NCBI GenBank assembly: GCA_944320465.1
Contig: CALUHO010000003.1
Coordinates: 1-64,000, forward strand
Length of the DNA: 64,000 bases
Direction: 5' to 3'
Source of the DNA: an uncultured Bacteroidales bacterium
GTDB lineage: Bacteria > Bacteroidota > Bacteroidia > Bacteroidales > P3
Below are positions 1-10,700 of the stretch, in pieces. The notes beneath the pieces are model-generated. The model had not been told where the DNA came from, searched no databases, and saw only the letters and a list, made by a program, of their open reading frames with translations. Numbering within the stretch: position 1 is the stretch's first letter; each line of letters opens with the position of its first letter. The translations under genes and the position numbers were made by a program.

Positions 1-95
1 AAGGGCGAGGGCGAAGGAGCGTACTTATGTACGTGACAGAGCGCGAGACCCGCAAGCAACGCAGCAGATTACCCGTCTTTCCCTTCGAGAAATGG
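1..95. repeat. Partial palindromic intergenic repeat, cut by the window edge
   Basis: The first bases hold an imperfect hairpin whose core at 17-37 reads GAGCGTACTTATGTACGTGAC-like sequence (a GTAC..GTAC palindrome). The reverse complement of almost the same 21-base core is found at 47696-47716, 18 of 21 bases alike, inside a complete hairpin element downstream of gcvT. This is therefore probably one end of another member of that family. No gene is visible in 1-427. Confidence 0.45.
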
Positions 96-427
96 GAAGG
101 CGTCCGGTGGAGAGATAAGTCAGGAGACTAGCCAAAGAGGATTGGACTTGCAGGGACTTGCCATCCAAGGCCGAGACGGATGCCGGGAGATATTCCATAG
201 CGCGCAAGGCAGCCGATAAAGCCAAGGAGGCAACATGCCAGCTTTCCGGGGGAAAACGGAAAGGGAGTCGGATGATGAAGGCAGAAAGGAAACCTGATTT
301 CTCCTGCTGCCGCTTCTTTTCTCAACGAACCGTTCCGAGGTTCAGAGACAATCGTCTTCAGGTTTTTCAAGACAGTCGTTTCAGGGTCGAAAGCCAGAAA
401 ACTGGAAATTTAATTTTTTTCTGCCCT

Positions 428-3400
428 ATGAAACCATTATTTTCCGGCAAAACGGTATTTCGTATCTGTGCCAGTTTTGCAGCATTGAGCTTTATGGCGG
501 TAAATCCGTTGCCGGCGCAAACGGCAGCTGCTCCCGATACCGTCTTGCTTTTGAACCAGAATCAAGTTTTCAGCATTACAAAAGAAACCCCTTTCTACGA
601 TGCGGGAGGTCCCGCAGGCGGCGTGCAAGAGGGCGATGAAGGTTCTGTGGCTTTTGTCCCTGCCACGCAAGGGCAGGTGATTCAGTTAGACTTCAGCCAT
701 ATCGATATTTTCAATTCTGACTATGGAAAGTGGAATAACGACATTTTGAAAGTCTACAATGGCCAAAGTGTGGACGACAACCATCTCAATGCCGTTGTTT
801 CGGACGAGAATACATTGATAGGCAGCTTGCCGATGCGCTTCCGTTCCACGGCCGAAGACGGTTCGCTCACGGTCTATTTCAAGAAGGTTTCCGGCCTCGA
901 GAAGCCAGGCTTTGAAGCCGTGGTAAGCCAATACCGACCCTCCGACATGCGATTTGTCTCGGCTGACCAGTTCTTCGGCCCGGCAACCAAGACCCTGCAA
1001 GGCGATACCTTGCTGTTGCTTGGAATCAATATCCGGACGGAGGACTTGAACAATCCCTTGTCGCTGCAAAGCCTTGACTTGGAGTTCTCGGATTGCAGCC
1101 CGGTCGGCCTTGTGGAAAGCGGTAAAGTCTATTTCCTGGGACAAGACTCCGCCTTCACTGCCGCCAAGGCGGTGGAAGTGGGTTCGTTTGCCAGTTTGTC
1201 CGCCCAGCATGCGGTTCAGGTTCAAATAGATGAGTCTGAAACCAAACTGTCGGAAGGCAGCAATTATTTTTATATAAAAGTGGCTGTCGGCTACGATGCC
1301 CAAGACGGGGACTATCTCCGTGCCGCTTGCACCGGCCTGACGCTGACCGATGGCCAAGGAATGCATGTCCCATCGGCATTGGAATCCGGTGCCATTGCGG
1401 TGGAAAACACATGGTATTCGCAAGAAGGCGTGAACCTCAAGTGTTTCAAGGAGCAGATAGGCTTTCGTCCCACATCGGTATCGTATGCGGCTTACGACCC
1501 CTACATGGGCGAGCAGGTTGTGACTTTCGTTCCCGTGACGCAAGGCCGGGTGGCGCAAATCAGGTTCAACCTTTTCGACCTTTATCCTGGTAACACTTAC
1601 GGCGGGGCGCACGATGTCTTCCAGATATACAGCGGAGGCCGTGACGGGGATCTCTTGTGGGAATACGATGGCGAGGAAGGGACTGCGCAGGGGCCGGCTT
1701 CGGTACTCCGATCCAAGGCGGAAGACGGTTCGCTTACCATAGTGTTCGAACCCAAAGGAGGCTCGTCTTATTATACCGGAGATGGTTTTGAGGCCATGCT
1801 GGCCGAATACGAACCGGTGGCTCTCGACATCGACACGGCGGCCGGCTTCCAGGCAGCAAACGGGGACTTGATGCCCGGAGTCCGCAGGCAGCCGGTCATC
1901 GGTTTGCGTTTGGACGTGTCCGGCACCTTGGATCAATTGATTTGGACAAGTCTGACGGCCAACTGGAAAGACGGCAGCGAGCAAGCGGTGGGACAGGCAT
2001 ATTTGTATATGACCCGGAACGCCGAATTCGATACCTTGCAGAAAATAGCCGAGAGTACGGTGGCATCGGCATCGACTTCTTTTTCAGGAAGCGAGTCTTT
2101 GCAGGAAGGGACTTATTACATCTGGCTTTGCGCCGATGTCGATGCCGACGCGGCAAACGGCACGGTGATTGACGCTTTCTGGAGCGGGCTTGCCACTAAC
2201 CGGAAAGACGGTTATGCCATCGGGAATGCCGACCCGGAAGGCGGAATCCTGCTGACGAACATGTACAGCTTGCAGAACGGGCGGAACGGCGAAATTCCGG
2301 TGGACGGCTCATTGATGTTCTATGATGATGGCGGAAAGGACGGTGCTTATGCCAAGGATGCTTTCAATGGAAAGGTCACATTTGCGCCCGCCGTTGCAGG
2401 GCAGGTAATCCGTGCCAGCTTCGAGTCTTTCGAGACGTATTCCACCACGCATGTCCTCTCGGTTTATTCGGGTTCGGATACCTTGGCCTCGGACCAGATA
2501 GGCGCTTATTCTTACAAGACTTACCCGCAGGTGCGCCTGATAAGCCAGTCTCCGGATGGAAAAATGACGTTCCAGTTCGTCAAGCCGAAGTCTTCCTATG
2601 GTTCCATGCCCGATGGCTGGGCTATCGAGATTTCGGCAGTCAATCCTTCGCCTTTGGCTTTGGAGGCGGTCGATGCCCAAGCGGTGGAGCAGGAGTTCGT
2701 GGGTGCGTACAGCCAGAACGTGCAGGCTCTTTTGCTCCGTTTGCAGCCGGCAGGCGATACCGGTTCGGCGGTGCTGACCGATCTGGTGCTGGATCTGGCT
2801 TCTACCGATGCGGATCTGCGGAATGTGCGGGCCTATTTCCTGGAAACGGATACGGTGCTGAACATGGCGGTCGCAGCCGATTGCCTGTTTGCGCAGGTGG
2901 ATTCGGTAAAAGCGGGGACGGAAACGATTCGTTTGAGCGGTTCGGCGGCCATGCGCTTTGAACAAGAGTATCACATGGCTATTTGCTATGATTTGGGCGA
3001 TGCCGGAGCGGGGGATCGTATTGAGATAGCTTTAGATTCGGCTTACGCTGGCAACCGGGCTGTTCCGGTGCAAGGCGAGGCTTCCTTGCATACGGTCAAA
3101 GCCGGGATTCATGGAGATTTCATCGTAGGGGTTTCGGGCGAAGCCGATTTTTCCACGATACAGGCCGCGGTGGACTACCTTGCGCGAGGCGTGGACGGGC
3201 CGGTCAATCTGAAGCTGGAAAGCGGCACTTACGATGAGGTGGTGGTGATTCCGGCCATTGCCGGTTTGTCTGAGCGGAACCTGTTGACGATAAGTTCTTT
3301 GAGCGGGCGGGCCGAGGATGTGACGATTGCTTCCGATGATTATGACGAATATCTGGACTATGCCACTTTGACCCGGAATCCCAACGAAGGGGTGTTCAAC

Positions 3401-6400
3401 CTGGCCGGGACTTCGTATCTGCGCTTGCAGGATGTGACGCTGACTACCGGCAATATGGATTTCCCTTCGGTGATCCACGTATACCAAGGGGCGCATCATT
3501 TGCGGTTTTCCGGTTTGCGGATTTTGGCCGGGCAGCCTGCGGATTATAATTCATCGATAAGTCTGTTGACGGTCTATGCTTCTTCTACCCAATCTCCTAA
3601 CTTGAATTGCAGTTATATCGAGGTGAAGGATTGTTATCTTGAAGGAGGTTACATAGGCCTTGACCTTGGCGGGTCGGGCGTGGTGGCCTTGGGTTCGGGA
3701 GCCAAGGCTCGTGAAATTGAAATCAGTGGCAATGAGTTTGCAGGGCAATGTTCCAAAGGGGTTTATATCCATGATGCAGAGCACTTCCGTTTGGTTGGAA
3801 ACTACATCCATACCGATTACGTGTATAATTACAGCTATACGGGGATGGACTTGTACCGTTGCGGCTTGGCTTCGGCGGTTTCCGGCAATCGGATAGAGAT
3901 AGATTTGCCGGCCGGCAAGTACGCTACCGGTATTTATTCCCGTCCAGTCTATGGCGGGGCAGATGCGCCGATGCGTATTTTCAATAATGTGGTTGATTTC
4001 CGGAATACCTTGGGGACTTCGTACGGGATAGAGATGAGCGGTTTCGGGACAGGTTCGACGACTTCTTATGTGGATATTGCCTACAATACGGTCCGGCTGG
4101 GGGGCGAAAGCGAAGCTTCCGGCTCGGCGGTGCTTTATATCGATGACGAGGCGGCTCCTTCTGCGCTCTACATTGCCAACAATCTTTTCCAGAACCGGGC
4201 GGGCGGTTATGTGTACCGTTTGGATTTGGTTTCGGACACGGCTCATGTGGAATGGGAGCGGAACGGGGTATTCACTACGGCCGATACCATTGAGGATCTT
4301 GGCATTTTTGCCCGGTTGGGTTCGGACGAGATTTCGTATGCGGTATGGGATTATCAGGTGAAATCCGACAAGGAGAGTCTTTTTGCCGAAGCGGAATTCC
4401 TGAGTCCTGCTTTCTTGGGATTGAAAACCTGGCAACCTTTCGACACGGCGGTTCCCTTGGATTGGGTCCCGACCGATATCCTGGGCATAGACCGTCCTGC
4501 CACGCGGGCCACATTGGGCGCTTACGAATTCGAAGGCGACCTGAACCAGCCCCCTGTGATGGCCGATGAGTATCCTCTCTTGCGGGATGTGACGGCTTTC
4601 ACGGCAGGTATGGCGGTGAAGCCGAGCCAGTCGAGCCGGATTTATTATGCCGTGGCGGCTCCCGGGGAGAAAATGGAGGCTGATTCAGTGGTGTCGCAAG
4701 GAATGATGGCGGAAGTCGGCCGGAACCAGGAAGCAGTATGCCGTTTTGAGGGCTTGGAGGCTAAGACTTGGTATCAAGCCTATTTCGTGATGGAGAACTT
4801 CAACGAGGTTCGCAGCGGCTTGATTGTATCTGACAGTTTCCAGACAAATTTCCCGCCTACGGCGGTTTCTACCTTTGAAGACGTGGCGGTGGGTGTTTCG
4901 GAAGAGTTTGAAGACGGTACGGCCTTTTTTTCCGGCTTTGCTGTGCTGGAGGCCGATGCCGGGGCGGCGGATGCGCCGGAAGGTTCGCACCGGGCACTGG
5001 CATTGGGCGATGCCCGCATTGCCCTTACCAATACCGACACGGGTTTGAACCTGACAGGTTTCTTCTACCGGAGCAAGGCCGAATCGGGCTTGAAGCTGTC
5101 GAACGGACAGGAATTGACGATGCCGGCTTCGGAACATTGGCGGTATTTCAACCTGCGCGACAAGGGACGGATGACGTATCTGGAATTTTCCTGCACTGAC
5201 AGCCTGTATCTGGACGATTTCAGCGGGCAGCCCTTTGAATTGCAGTTGGGCGGACTGCCTTCCGACACGGTTGTGAAACGGGGTACGGAACTGGCTTTGG
5301 CGGCTGCCGTCAGCGGCGGCGTGCCGGAATACGCTTATAACTGGATAGATGCTGCCGGCGATACGGTGGGGCGCGAGGCCGTTCTGGAAGTCTTGGCCGA
5401 ACGCAATGCCGGATATACGCTGTATGTCCGCGATGAATGGAATTCCGTGCAGTCGGTTTCTGTGCAGGTAGTGGTGCTGGGCGGCGAAGGCGTTGCCGAT
5501 TTCGAGGACTTGGATCTGGAAGCGGAGAGCAGCTGGCATGGCGATACCGACGGGGATACGTATTTCTACAGCGGATCTTACCGTTTTACCAACTCCTATA
5601 CCTTGGCTTGGGATTCCTGGATGGGATTTGCTTACGCCAATATCTCCGATTCTTCTTATGTCCCTGAATGGGGCTACGACAACCAGTACAAGAATGCGGC
5701 AGGCGGCGGGGCTTTGGGTTCGGCGACCTACGGCGTGGTTTACGACCACGGCGTGGTGGACTTGCTGGAAGCCGGTGAAGAAGGCGCGGAGATTCCCGGC
5801 TGTTATGTGACTAACAACATCATGCTCTACAATGCGGCGGTCAATGGCGATACCTATTCGGGAGGACCCTTCGAGGAAGGCGACTATTTCAAGGTGCTTT
5901 TCCGGGGCGTCCGTCCTGATGGGGACACGGCGGTAATAGAATATTATCTGGCCGATTGCCGTGATGCGGATTCTGCCGAACACTACATTCTGGACACTTG
6001 GGAGTGGGTGGATCTGAGCGGCTTGGGAGCTGTCGGACAGCTGTTGATTGGTTTCGAGGGTTCGCGGGTGAACCAGTACGGGCCGCTTTTGCCTTCGTAT
6101 ATGGCGATTGACAAGGTTGGCGCGGCACGTCCGGATGCGCGTGTGCTTGAGGACAGCCTGCGTCTTGGGACGGATGCGTTTTTGGCTTTCGGCGATATGT
6201 TCTCTTTGCCGGGTACGGGGCAATGGAAGGTGGTGGTGGGCGAACCGGATGTGGAAGGCGTGGCTTCGTTTGCCGTGTCCGATTCGGGCTTGCAAGTATC
6301 GGCTTTGGGCGTTGGTACATGCCGAGCGGACTTGCAGGCTACGCGCAACGGACGTTCCGAGTATGTGGCTTTGAATTTGAGCGTTCTGGATGAAACCACT

Positions 6401-6670
6401 GTAGAAGATGCTGCGGCGGCTTCCAATGCTTTGGTTGCGGCCATATATCCTGTACCGGCAGTCGATTACTTGAATGTCCGTCTGTCCGTGCCGGTGTCCG
6501 GTTTGAAGGTTGTCGATTTGCAGGGAAGGACGGTGTATGAAGGACGTTCGGCTTCTTTCCATGCCGGGTCTGTGCTGTCGATTCCGGTGTCCGGTTGGTC
6601 GTCTGGCATCTATCTTTTGTGCGTGGAGCAGGATGGAATCCAGCAGGTGCTGAAGTTCGTGGTTCGCTGA
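428..6670 (+). CDS. Giant secreted T9SS cargo protein with CUB-like repeats, beta-helix and DUF4465-like domain
   Basis: A 2,080-residue protein from the ATG at 428. That start is chosen because it opens directly on a signal peptide (MKPLFSGKTV, hydrophobic core, cut near PLPAQ), whereas the open frame back to 158 adds a non-signal extension. Three CUB-like modules (about residues 40-170, 320-450, 610-740) share the pattern FxPxxxGQVIxxxF...VYSG and alternate with sialidase-associated-like segments. A right-handed beta-helix starts near residue 896 (STIQAAVDYL) and runs to about 1350, with runs such as ISGNEF and IYNN-type turns. A DUF4465-like module lies near 1686-1900 (WDSWMGFAYANISD...YKNAAGGG). 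The last ~75 residues are a T9SS type A sorting domain (IYPVPAVDYLNV...GIYLL...KFVVR). It is probably exported through the T9SS and anchored on the cell surface. A carbohydrate-related role is possible but no catalytic site is recognised. Confidence 0.9.
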   Translation: MKPLFSGKTVFRICASFAALSFMAVNPLPAQTAAAPDTVLLLNQNQVFSITKETPFYDAGGPAGGVQEGDEGSVAFVPATQGQVIQLDFSHIDIFNSDYGKWNNDILKVYNGQSVDDNHLNAVVSDENTLIGSLPMRFRSTAEDGSLTVYFKKVSGLEKPGFEAVVSQYRPSDMRFVSADQFFGPATKTLQGDTLLLLGINIRTEDLNNPLSLQSLDLEFSDCSPVGLVESGKVYFLGQDSAFTAAKAVEVGSFASLSAQHAVQVQIDESETKLSEGSNYFYIKVAVGYDAQDGDYLRAACTGLTLTDGQGMHVPSALESGAIAVENTWYSQEGVNLKCFKEQIGFRPTSVSYAAYDPYMGEQVVTFVPVTQGRVAQIRFNLFDLYPGNTYGGAHDVFQIYSGGRDGDLLWEYDGEEGTAQGPASVLRSKAEDGSLTIVFEPKGGSSYYTGDGFEAMLAEYEPVALDIDTAAGFQAANGDLMPGVRRQPVIGLRLDVSGTLDQLIWTSLTANWKDGSEQAVGQAYLYMTRNAEFDTLQKIAESTVASASTSFSGSESLQEGTYYIWLCADVDADAANGTVIDAFWSGLATNRKDGYAIGNADPEGGILLTNMYSLQNGRNGEIPVDGSLMFYDDGGKDGAYAKDAFNGKVTFAPAVAGQVIRASFESFETYSTTHVLSVYSGSDTLASDQIGAYSYKTYPQVRLISQSPDGKMTFQFVKPKSSYGSMPDGWAIEISAVNPSPLALEAVDAQAVEQEFVGAYSQNVQALLLRLQPAGDTGSAVLTDLVLDLASTDADLRNVRAYFLETDTVLNMAVAADCLFAQVDSVKAGTETIRLSGSAAMRFEQEYHMAICYDLGDAGAGDRIEIALDSAYAGNRAVPVQGEASLHTVKAGIHGDFIVGVSGEADFSTIQAAVDYLARGVDGPVNLKLESGTYDEVVVIPAIAGLSERNLLTISSLSGRAEDVTIASDDYDEYLDYATLTRNPNEGVFNLAGTSYLRLQDVTLTTGNMDFPSVIHVYQGAHHLRFSGLRILAGQPADYNSSISLLTVYASSTQSPNLNCSYIEVKDCYLEGGYIGLDLGGSGVVALGSGAKAREIEISGNEFAGQCSKGVYIHDAEHFRLVGNYIHTDYVYNYSYTGMDLYRCGLASAVSGNRIEIDLPAGKYATGIYSRPVYGGADAPMRIFNNVVDFRNTLGTSYGIEMSGFGTGSTTSYVDIAYNTVRLGGESEASGSAVLYIDDEAAPSALYIANNLFQNRAGGYVYRLDLVSDTAHVEWERNGVFTTADTIEDLGIFARLGSDEISYAVWDYQVKSDKESLFAEAEFLSPAFLGLKTWQPFDTAVPLDWVPTDILGIDRPATRATLGAYEFEGDLNQPPVMADEYPLLRDVTAFTAGMAVKPSQSSRIYYAVAAPGEKMEADSVVSQGMMAEVGRNQEAVCRFEGLEAKTWYQAYFVMENFNEVRSGLIVSDSFQTNFPPTAVSTFEDVAVGVSEEFEDGTAFFSGFAVLEADAGAADAPEGSHRALALGDARIALTNTDTGLNLTGFFYRSKAESGLKLSNGQELTMPASEHWRYFNLRDKGRMTYLEFSCTDSLYLDDFSGQPFELQLGGLPSDTVVKRGTELALAAAVSGGVPEYAYNWIDAAGDTVGREAVLEVLAERNAGYTLYVRDEWNSVQSVSVQVVVLGGEGVADFEDLDLEAESSWHGDTDGDTYFYSGSYRFTNSYTLAWDSWMGFAYANISDSSYVPEWGYDNQYKNAAGGGALGSATYGVVYDHGVVDLLEAGEEGAEIPGCYVTNNIMLYNAAVNGDTYSGGPFEEGDYFKVLFRGVRPDGDTAVIEYYLADCRDADSAEHYILDTWEWVDLSGLGAVGQLLIGFEGSRVNQYGPLLPSYMAIDKVGAARPDARVLEDSLRLGTDAFLAFGDMFSLPGTGQWKVVVGEPDVEGVASFAVSDSGLQVSALGVGTCRADLQATRNGRSEYVALNLSVLDETTVEDAAAASNALVAAIYPVPAVDYLNVRLSVPVSGLKVVDLQGRTVYEGRSASFHAGSVLSIPVSGWSSGIYLLCVEQDGIQQVLKFVVR

Positions 6671-7364
6671 TATACGCTGTATAGATAAGGTGAAGGGCGG
6701 TGTGTCATAATGAGCAATCTGGCTTTGCCGAAGACTGGCTGCACCTCGGCAGAGTCCAAGCAAGGTGGGCTACGCCGAAGCCCCTCCGTCTCGGCCATGC
6801 CCAAGCGAGGGGATGGCTTGGCATGGCGCTCGACTTACTCGGGGCTTTGGCTCTGCACTCGGTTTGCACAGTCTTTGCTTCGTTGCTTTGGTTTCACCGA
6901 AAACAGGCTGCACCTCGGCCAAAAGCAGTGCAAGTCGAAGGCAGAGACAAAACTCGTTTTGGCTATGCTGAGACGTAGCCTGCGTTCGCTGGAAAGCAAA
7001 CTCAAACCTATCGGTTTGGTTCGGCTCTCGGTTTGCACTGTTTTTTGAGTCTCGAACTCAGTCACGAACAGCAGTGCAAGCCGAACGCAGAATCAAACGG
7101 AGTTTGAATTATGCTGAGGCGAAGCCTGCTCTCGCTGCGAAGCAGCAACAGTACGCTCCTTCGTTCTCGCTCTCAGCGCCTTGCATCTTACTCACTCTGA
7201 CACGCCGCCTGAGGGTGATTTCAAATGCCTATTTTGATACACCCTCCTTTTTGCATATGGTTGGGGTTCTACGCTGGGTCTGTCTTTGTTCTGCGTGTTC
7301 AGATGCCGGTGCGTGTCAGATACCGTATTGAATCCTTTGCCCTCTGAGGCCGATTTTTGTCAAG
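6671..7364. repeat. Gene-free region packed with degenerate Bacteroidales-type intergenic repeats
   Basis: No convincing gene lies here. Two related units sit in direct orientation at 6926-6992 and 7072-7139, each beginning CAGTGCAAG(T/C)CGAA and ending near GCTGAG(A/G)CG(T/A)AGCCTG. A third unit at 6987-7040 lies in the opposite orientation, beginning CAGTGCAAACCGAG when read on the minus strand. The 7140-7200 stretch carries a CAGTACGCTCC motif like the core of the elements at 17-37 and 47696-47716. The small open frames here are chance products of the repeats. Confidence 0.6.
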
Positions 7365-7475
7365 CCTAAAGCAGTCATTCGACTTGCCGAGGGGCATTCT
7401 GCATGACATAAGCGGACAAGATGCCCAGAAGCCTCATCTTCGACATGGAAATGGATTTCTTGATTACTCGGTCTT
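7365..7475. mobile_element. Old, degenerate relative of the 193-bp MITE
   Basis: The left end at 7365-7383 matches the 19-base terminal repeat of the intact copies at about 15 positions. 7394-7440 then joins sequence from one half of the element (CTGCATGACATAAGCGGACA) straight to the reverse complement of the other half (AGATGCCCAGAAGCCTCAT). The right end near 7460-7475 is barely recognisable. This looks like an older copy that lost its centre through its own palindrome. An intact copy starts only about 12 bases further on. Confidence 0.5.
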
Positions 7476-7487
7476 TTTCCTGTTTAT

Positions 7488-7680
7488 CCCAAATCGGTCA
7501 TTAGACTTTGGGGAGATTGCCCGCTTGTGTCATGCAGCATGCTTCTCGCCTAGCCGAAGGCGTAGCGGGCTACGTCGAGGCGTAGCGAGAAACAGGATGC
7601 GGACAGAGGCGGGCAAGATGCCCAGAAGCCTCATTTTCCTAACCGAAAACAGCCCCGGCGTGTCTAATGACCGATTTGGG
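7488..7680 (-). mobile_element. 193-bp MITE-like element, copy 1
   Basis: A complete element with terminal inverted repeats CCCAAATCGGTCATTAGAC and its complement. The body is a long imperfect palindrome that can fold into one hairpin. It is flanked by the direct repeat TTTAT (7483-7487 and 7681-7685), a 5-bp target-site duplication. It is inverted relative to the other full copies and encodes no transposase. It lies 45 bases downstream of the cargo gene ending at 7726. Confidence 0.85.
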
Positions 7681-7725
7681 TTTATCCATAAGGATACATT
7701 TCACAAAGTCAAAATTGCTTTTGGC

Positions 7726-10700
7726 TTATCTCGCGATTTCTATCTTGAACGGCATCGTCTTGTCCTTGATTTGAATCTGGAGGATATAGGTCCCCGGTGT
7801 CCAGGCGGAGACATCGAGGCGGCAAGACCGGGCTTTGGGCAAGCCGGAGTATATCCGTTTCCCGTTCATGTTGAAGATTTCCATGCGTTCTATCCGCTGC
7901 GAAGGGCTTTCCACATGGAGATGGTTCCGGGTGGGATTCGGGTAAACGCGGAAGCTTTCTGCCATGGGGTCGGAAGGGTTGGACAAATCTTTTATTTCTA
8001 TTTTGTTAGAAGGATCCGATTCCCCGCAGGCATTGCGGACGGTGGCATGGTAAAGCCCGCTCTGGGTCGGGACAAGTTCTGTTCCGTTTTCTCCGTCCAA
8101 GGCAAAACCGTTCCTGTACCATTGATTGGCAAAATCTCGGTTGGAAACCAAGACCGTTTGCCCGGAAATGCTTTCTTGCACGATGATCGGAGGAGTCGGC
8201 AAGGGCAGGGTTTCGAGCCTGAGACGGTAAACGCTGTCGCAGCCATGCTGACTTTGATAGGCTTCTTCGTATTCTCCGGCTTCCCGGTACGTATTTCCTC
8301 CAAAAGATATTTCCGAACCTTGGCAGATAAGCGTATCCAGGATGAACAGGTAGGAAGGATTTACTTGCAGGTTCAGGCAGACAATGCTGTCCATGCCGGA
8401 ATGGTTTTGCAAGGTGTCTGTGTAAATGCCGCTTTGGCTCAGAGTCTGTCCGGCAAAGGAAAACGTTTCACCTTGGCAAATGGAAATGTCGATATGGTGT
8501 ATCCGATTGAGGGGTTTTATGCTGAATCGCGAGAACGTAAGTCCTTTCTGGTCTTGGAAGCTGCAAGCGTGCAGGCCAAGATAGCAGATGCCTTCTTGGA
8601 GGATGTTCACGGTGTCTTTTAAAGAAGTCCCGAAACCGACAAAGTCTTGGAGCGAGTGCAGCTGGATGCCGCTTTCAAGGCAGGCGGACGATACGGGGAA
8701 TGAAGCGAGGACGGTCTGCGGCCAGTCGGCTTCAAATAGGTAAAGGCTTGCGCTCTCAGGCCGGTTGTATGCGCCGCCCTTCAGATGGGCCGATACGGCG
8801 TAAGTACCCGGATGGAGGTGCAGGGCAGGCATGAGAAGCAAGTCGTCCGAATCCCAGCCGGATTGAGGCGGGCAATGATACGAGCCGTCTTGCTGCTTTT
8901 CCCATGTGGTACCGTCTTGGTTCAGGTCAAAGACCGTAATATGGGCAGGATTGAAATCGGATAGGTTCAGGCTGTCGTCAAACGGCAGATTCATTGCCGG
9001 ATAGTGCAGGATGCGGAAATTGGCGGTGTCGTTATCCGGATGCGTGTCTCCGGTAGCTTGCAAGTGCAACGAAAACTGTTTTTCTCCGTAATTCTTCAAG
9101 GAAAAAGCATTGTCGAACAGGAAATCCCGGCTTTGAGCAGAAGGAAGCGGATTGCCGGAAAAGTCGATTCGATGAAGCAGGCTGTCGTTTTCCGGCGTTC
9201 TGAGCCAGATGTCGGTTTGTCCGTCAAAGTCGAACGCGCCGGTATTGCAGAGCCTGAAAGCTGACTGGAGGCTGCCGGCATCGCCGAAAGCATAGGCAGA
9301 GGAGGCTATTTCTATTTGCAGGTCAATGGCTTGTATGGGTTTTATTTCCAATTGGTCAATGAGGATATTCTGTCCTTTTTGGGCAATGGCTTCAAACTGG
9401 ATGCGGCCTTGCGAAAATTCCGGGAGACGGTATGAGTATGCCGTCCAACCGCCTTCCGTATCGTGGCTGAAATCGCAGGAAATGGTGTCGATAGGGAAGT
9501 CCATGTCAGGATAACGGGTATCGGAATAGCTGACAATCAGTTTTTCCTGATTGTACGATCCCGGCCAATGATAGAGCAGGAACGAAACTTCAATGCTGGA
9601 ATGCGCCGCTAACAAAGGGGTCGATACCCGGGCATGCGTTCCCCTGTCAATGCCAAAACAGTAGAAATACAAATAGGAGAGGCCTTCGGCAGCATCTATG
9701 CCCATATTGGAACATTCCCAATAGAAATCGGCATCCGGATCGGATATTATTATTTCTTGTTCCCAGCAGGACGGCAAATATTCACCGAAGGCCACGTTTT
9801 CAAAACCTTCGGAATAAGGCAAAGGCATGTCTGCGCAAGGTGTCTGGAATTGGACAGGAACGGCTTGGCTGGTATCGCCGTATGCGTCAATGGCTTCAAT
9901 CAGGGCTTTGTAGGCGGTTCCGGGGCGCAAACCGGAAAGCAGGGCGGTGCAGGAGTCCGAGAAGAATTGGTGTTTCTGATTTTCCTGTCCTTGGGGCCAG
10001 TATGAAATCCTATGCCGGGAAGCGCCGGACTGCCATGAAAGCCTTGCCGAAGAGCCGCTGATGTCCGAGGCTATGAGTCCGTATGGCGGCGGACATTCAA
10101 AGGATGTCAGGCTGATGTTATCGATGCCGACTCGGCCGAAGCCGTAATTGCTGACAGCTTCGAAGACGATTTGCAGGTAATTTCCGCCTTCTATTTCGGC
10201 TTTTGAATTGCCTGATTCAGGATGTTTTAAATATAACAAAATGGAGGTGTCCTTCCATGCCGGGCCTGAACAAAGCCGATGGACGATAGTGTCATAGCTG
10301 AGGCCGGCATCGAGCGTGGAATAGACCGAAAGCAAAGAGGGGTTTTCGCGTTGGCCCTCATTGTTGATATAGCTGAACGTCAAGCGCAGGTTCTCTTGGC
10401 CGGTAGTATGGATCAAAGGCGTTTTGAGGAAGTTGTTTTTCCCTCTATCGGAAAGTTTGCTGTTGAAGAGGATGTATTTTCCTATTTCTTCGTTCTCGTC
10501 TGCTTGGGCAGGTACGTTCCAACGGTTTTCGGGCAGGGTCTCCGATCCTTCGGAGTTGTCCCAGCATTCTGGAATCCCGCCATCGGGTACTTGGCCGAAG
10601 TCTTCCATGAAAGGCAGCCCGTACAGAGGGCAGGCGGTGCGGAACTGCACTGTGACGGGGCGGCTGGTATCCTTGTCTTGGCAAAGGTTGCGGACTTGGA

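Noticed and set aside
4685..6763. Minus-strand open frame of 692 codons
   Set aside because: It lies wholly antisense to the T9SS cargo gene at 428-6670 and shows no recognisable domain. It is a by-product of codon bias in GC-rich coding DNA.
7357..8622. Plus-strand open frame of 421 codons
   Set aside because: It runs through MITE and repeat sequence and then antisense through the 3' end of the cargo gene at 7726-11748. It has no domain or export signal of its own.
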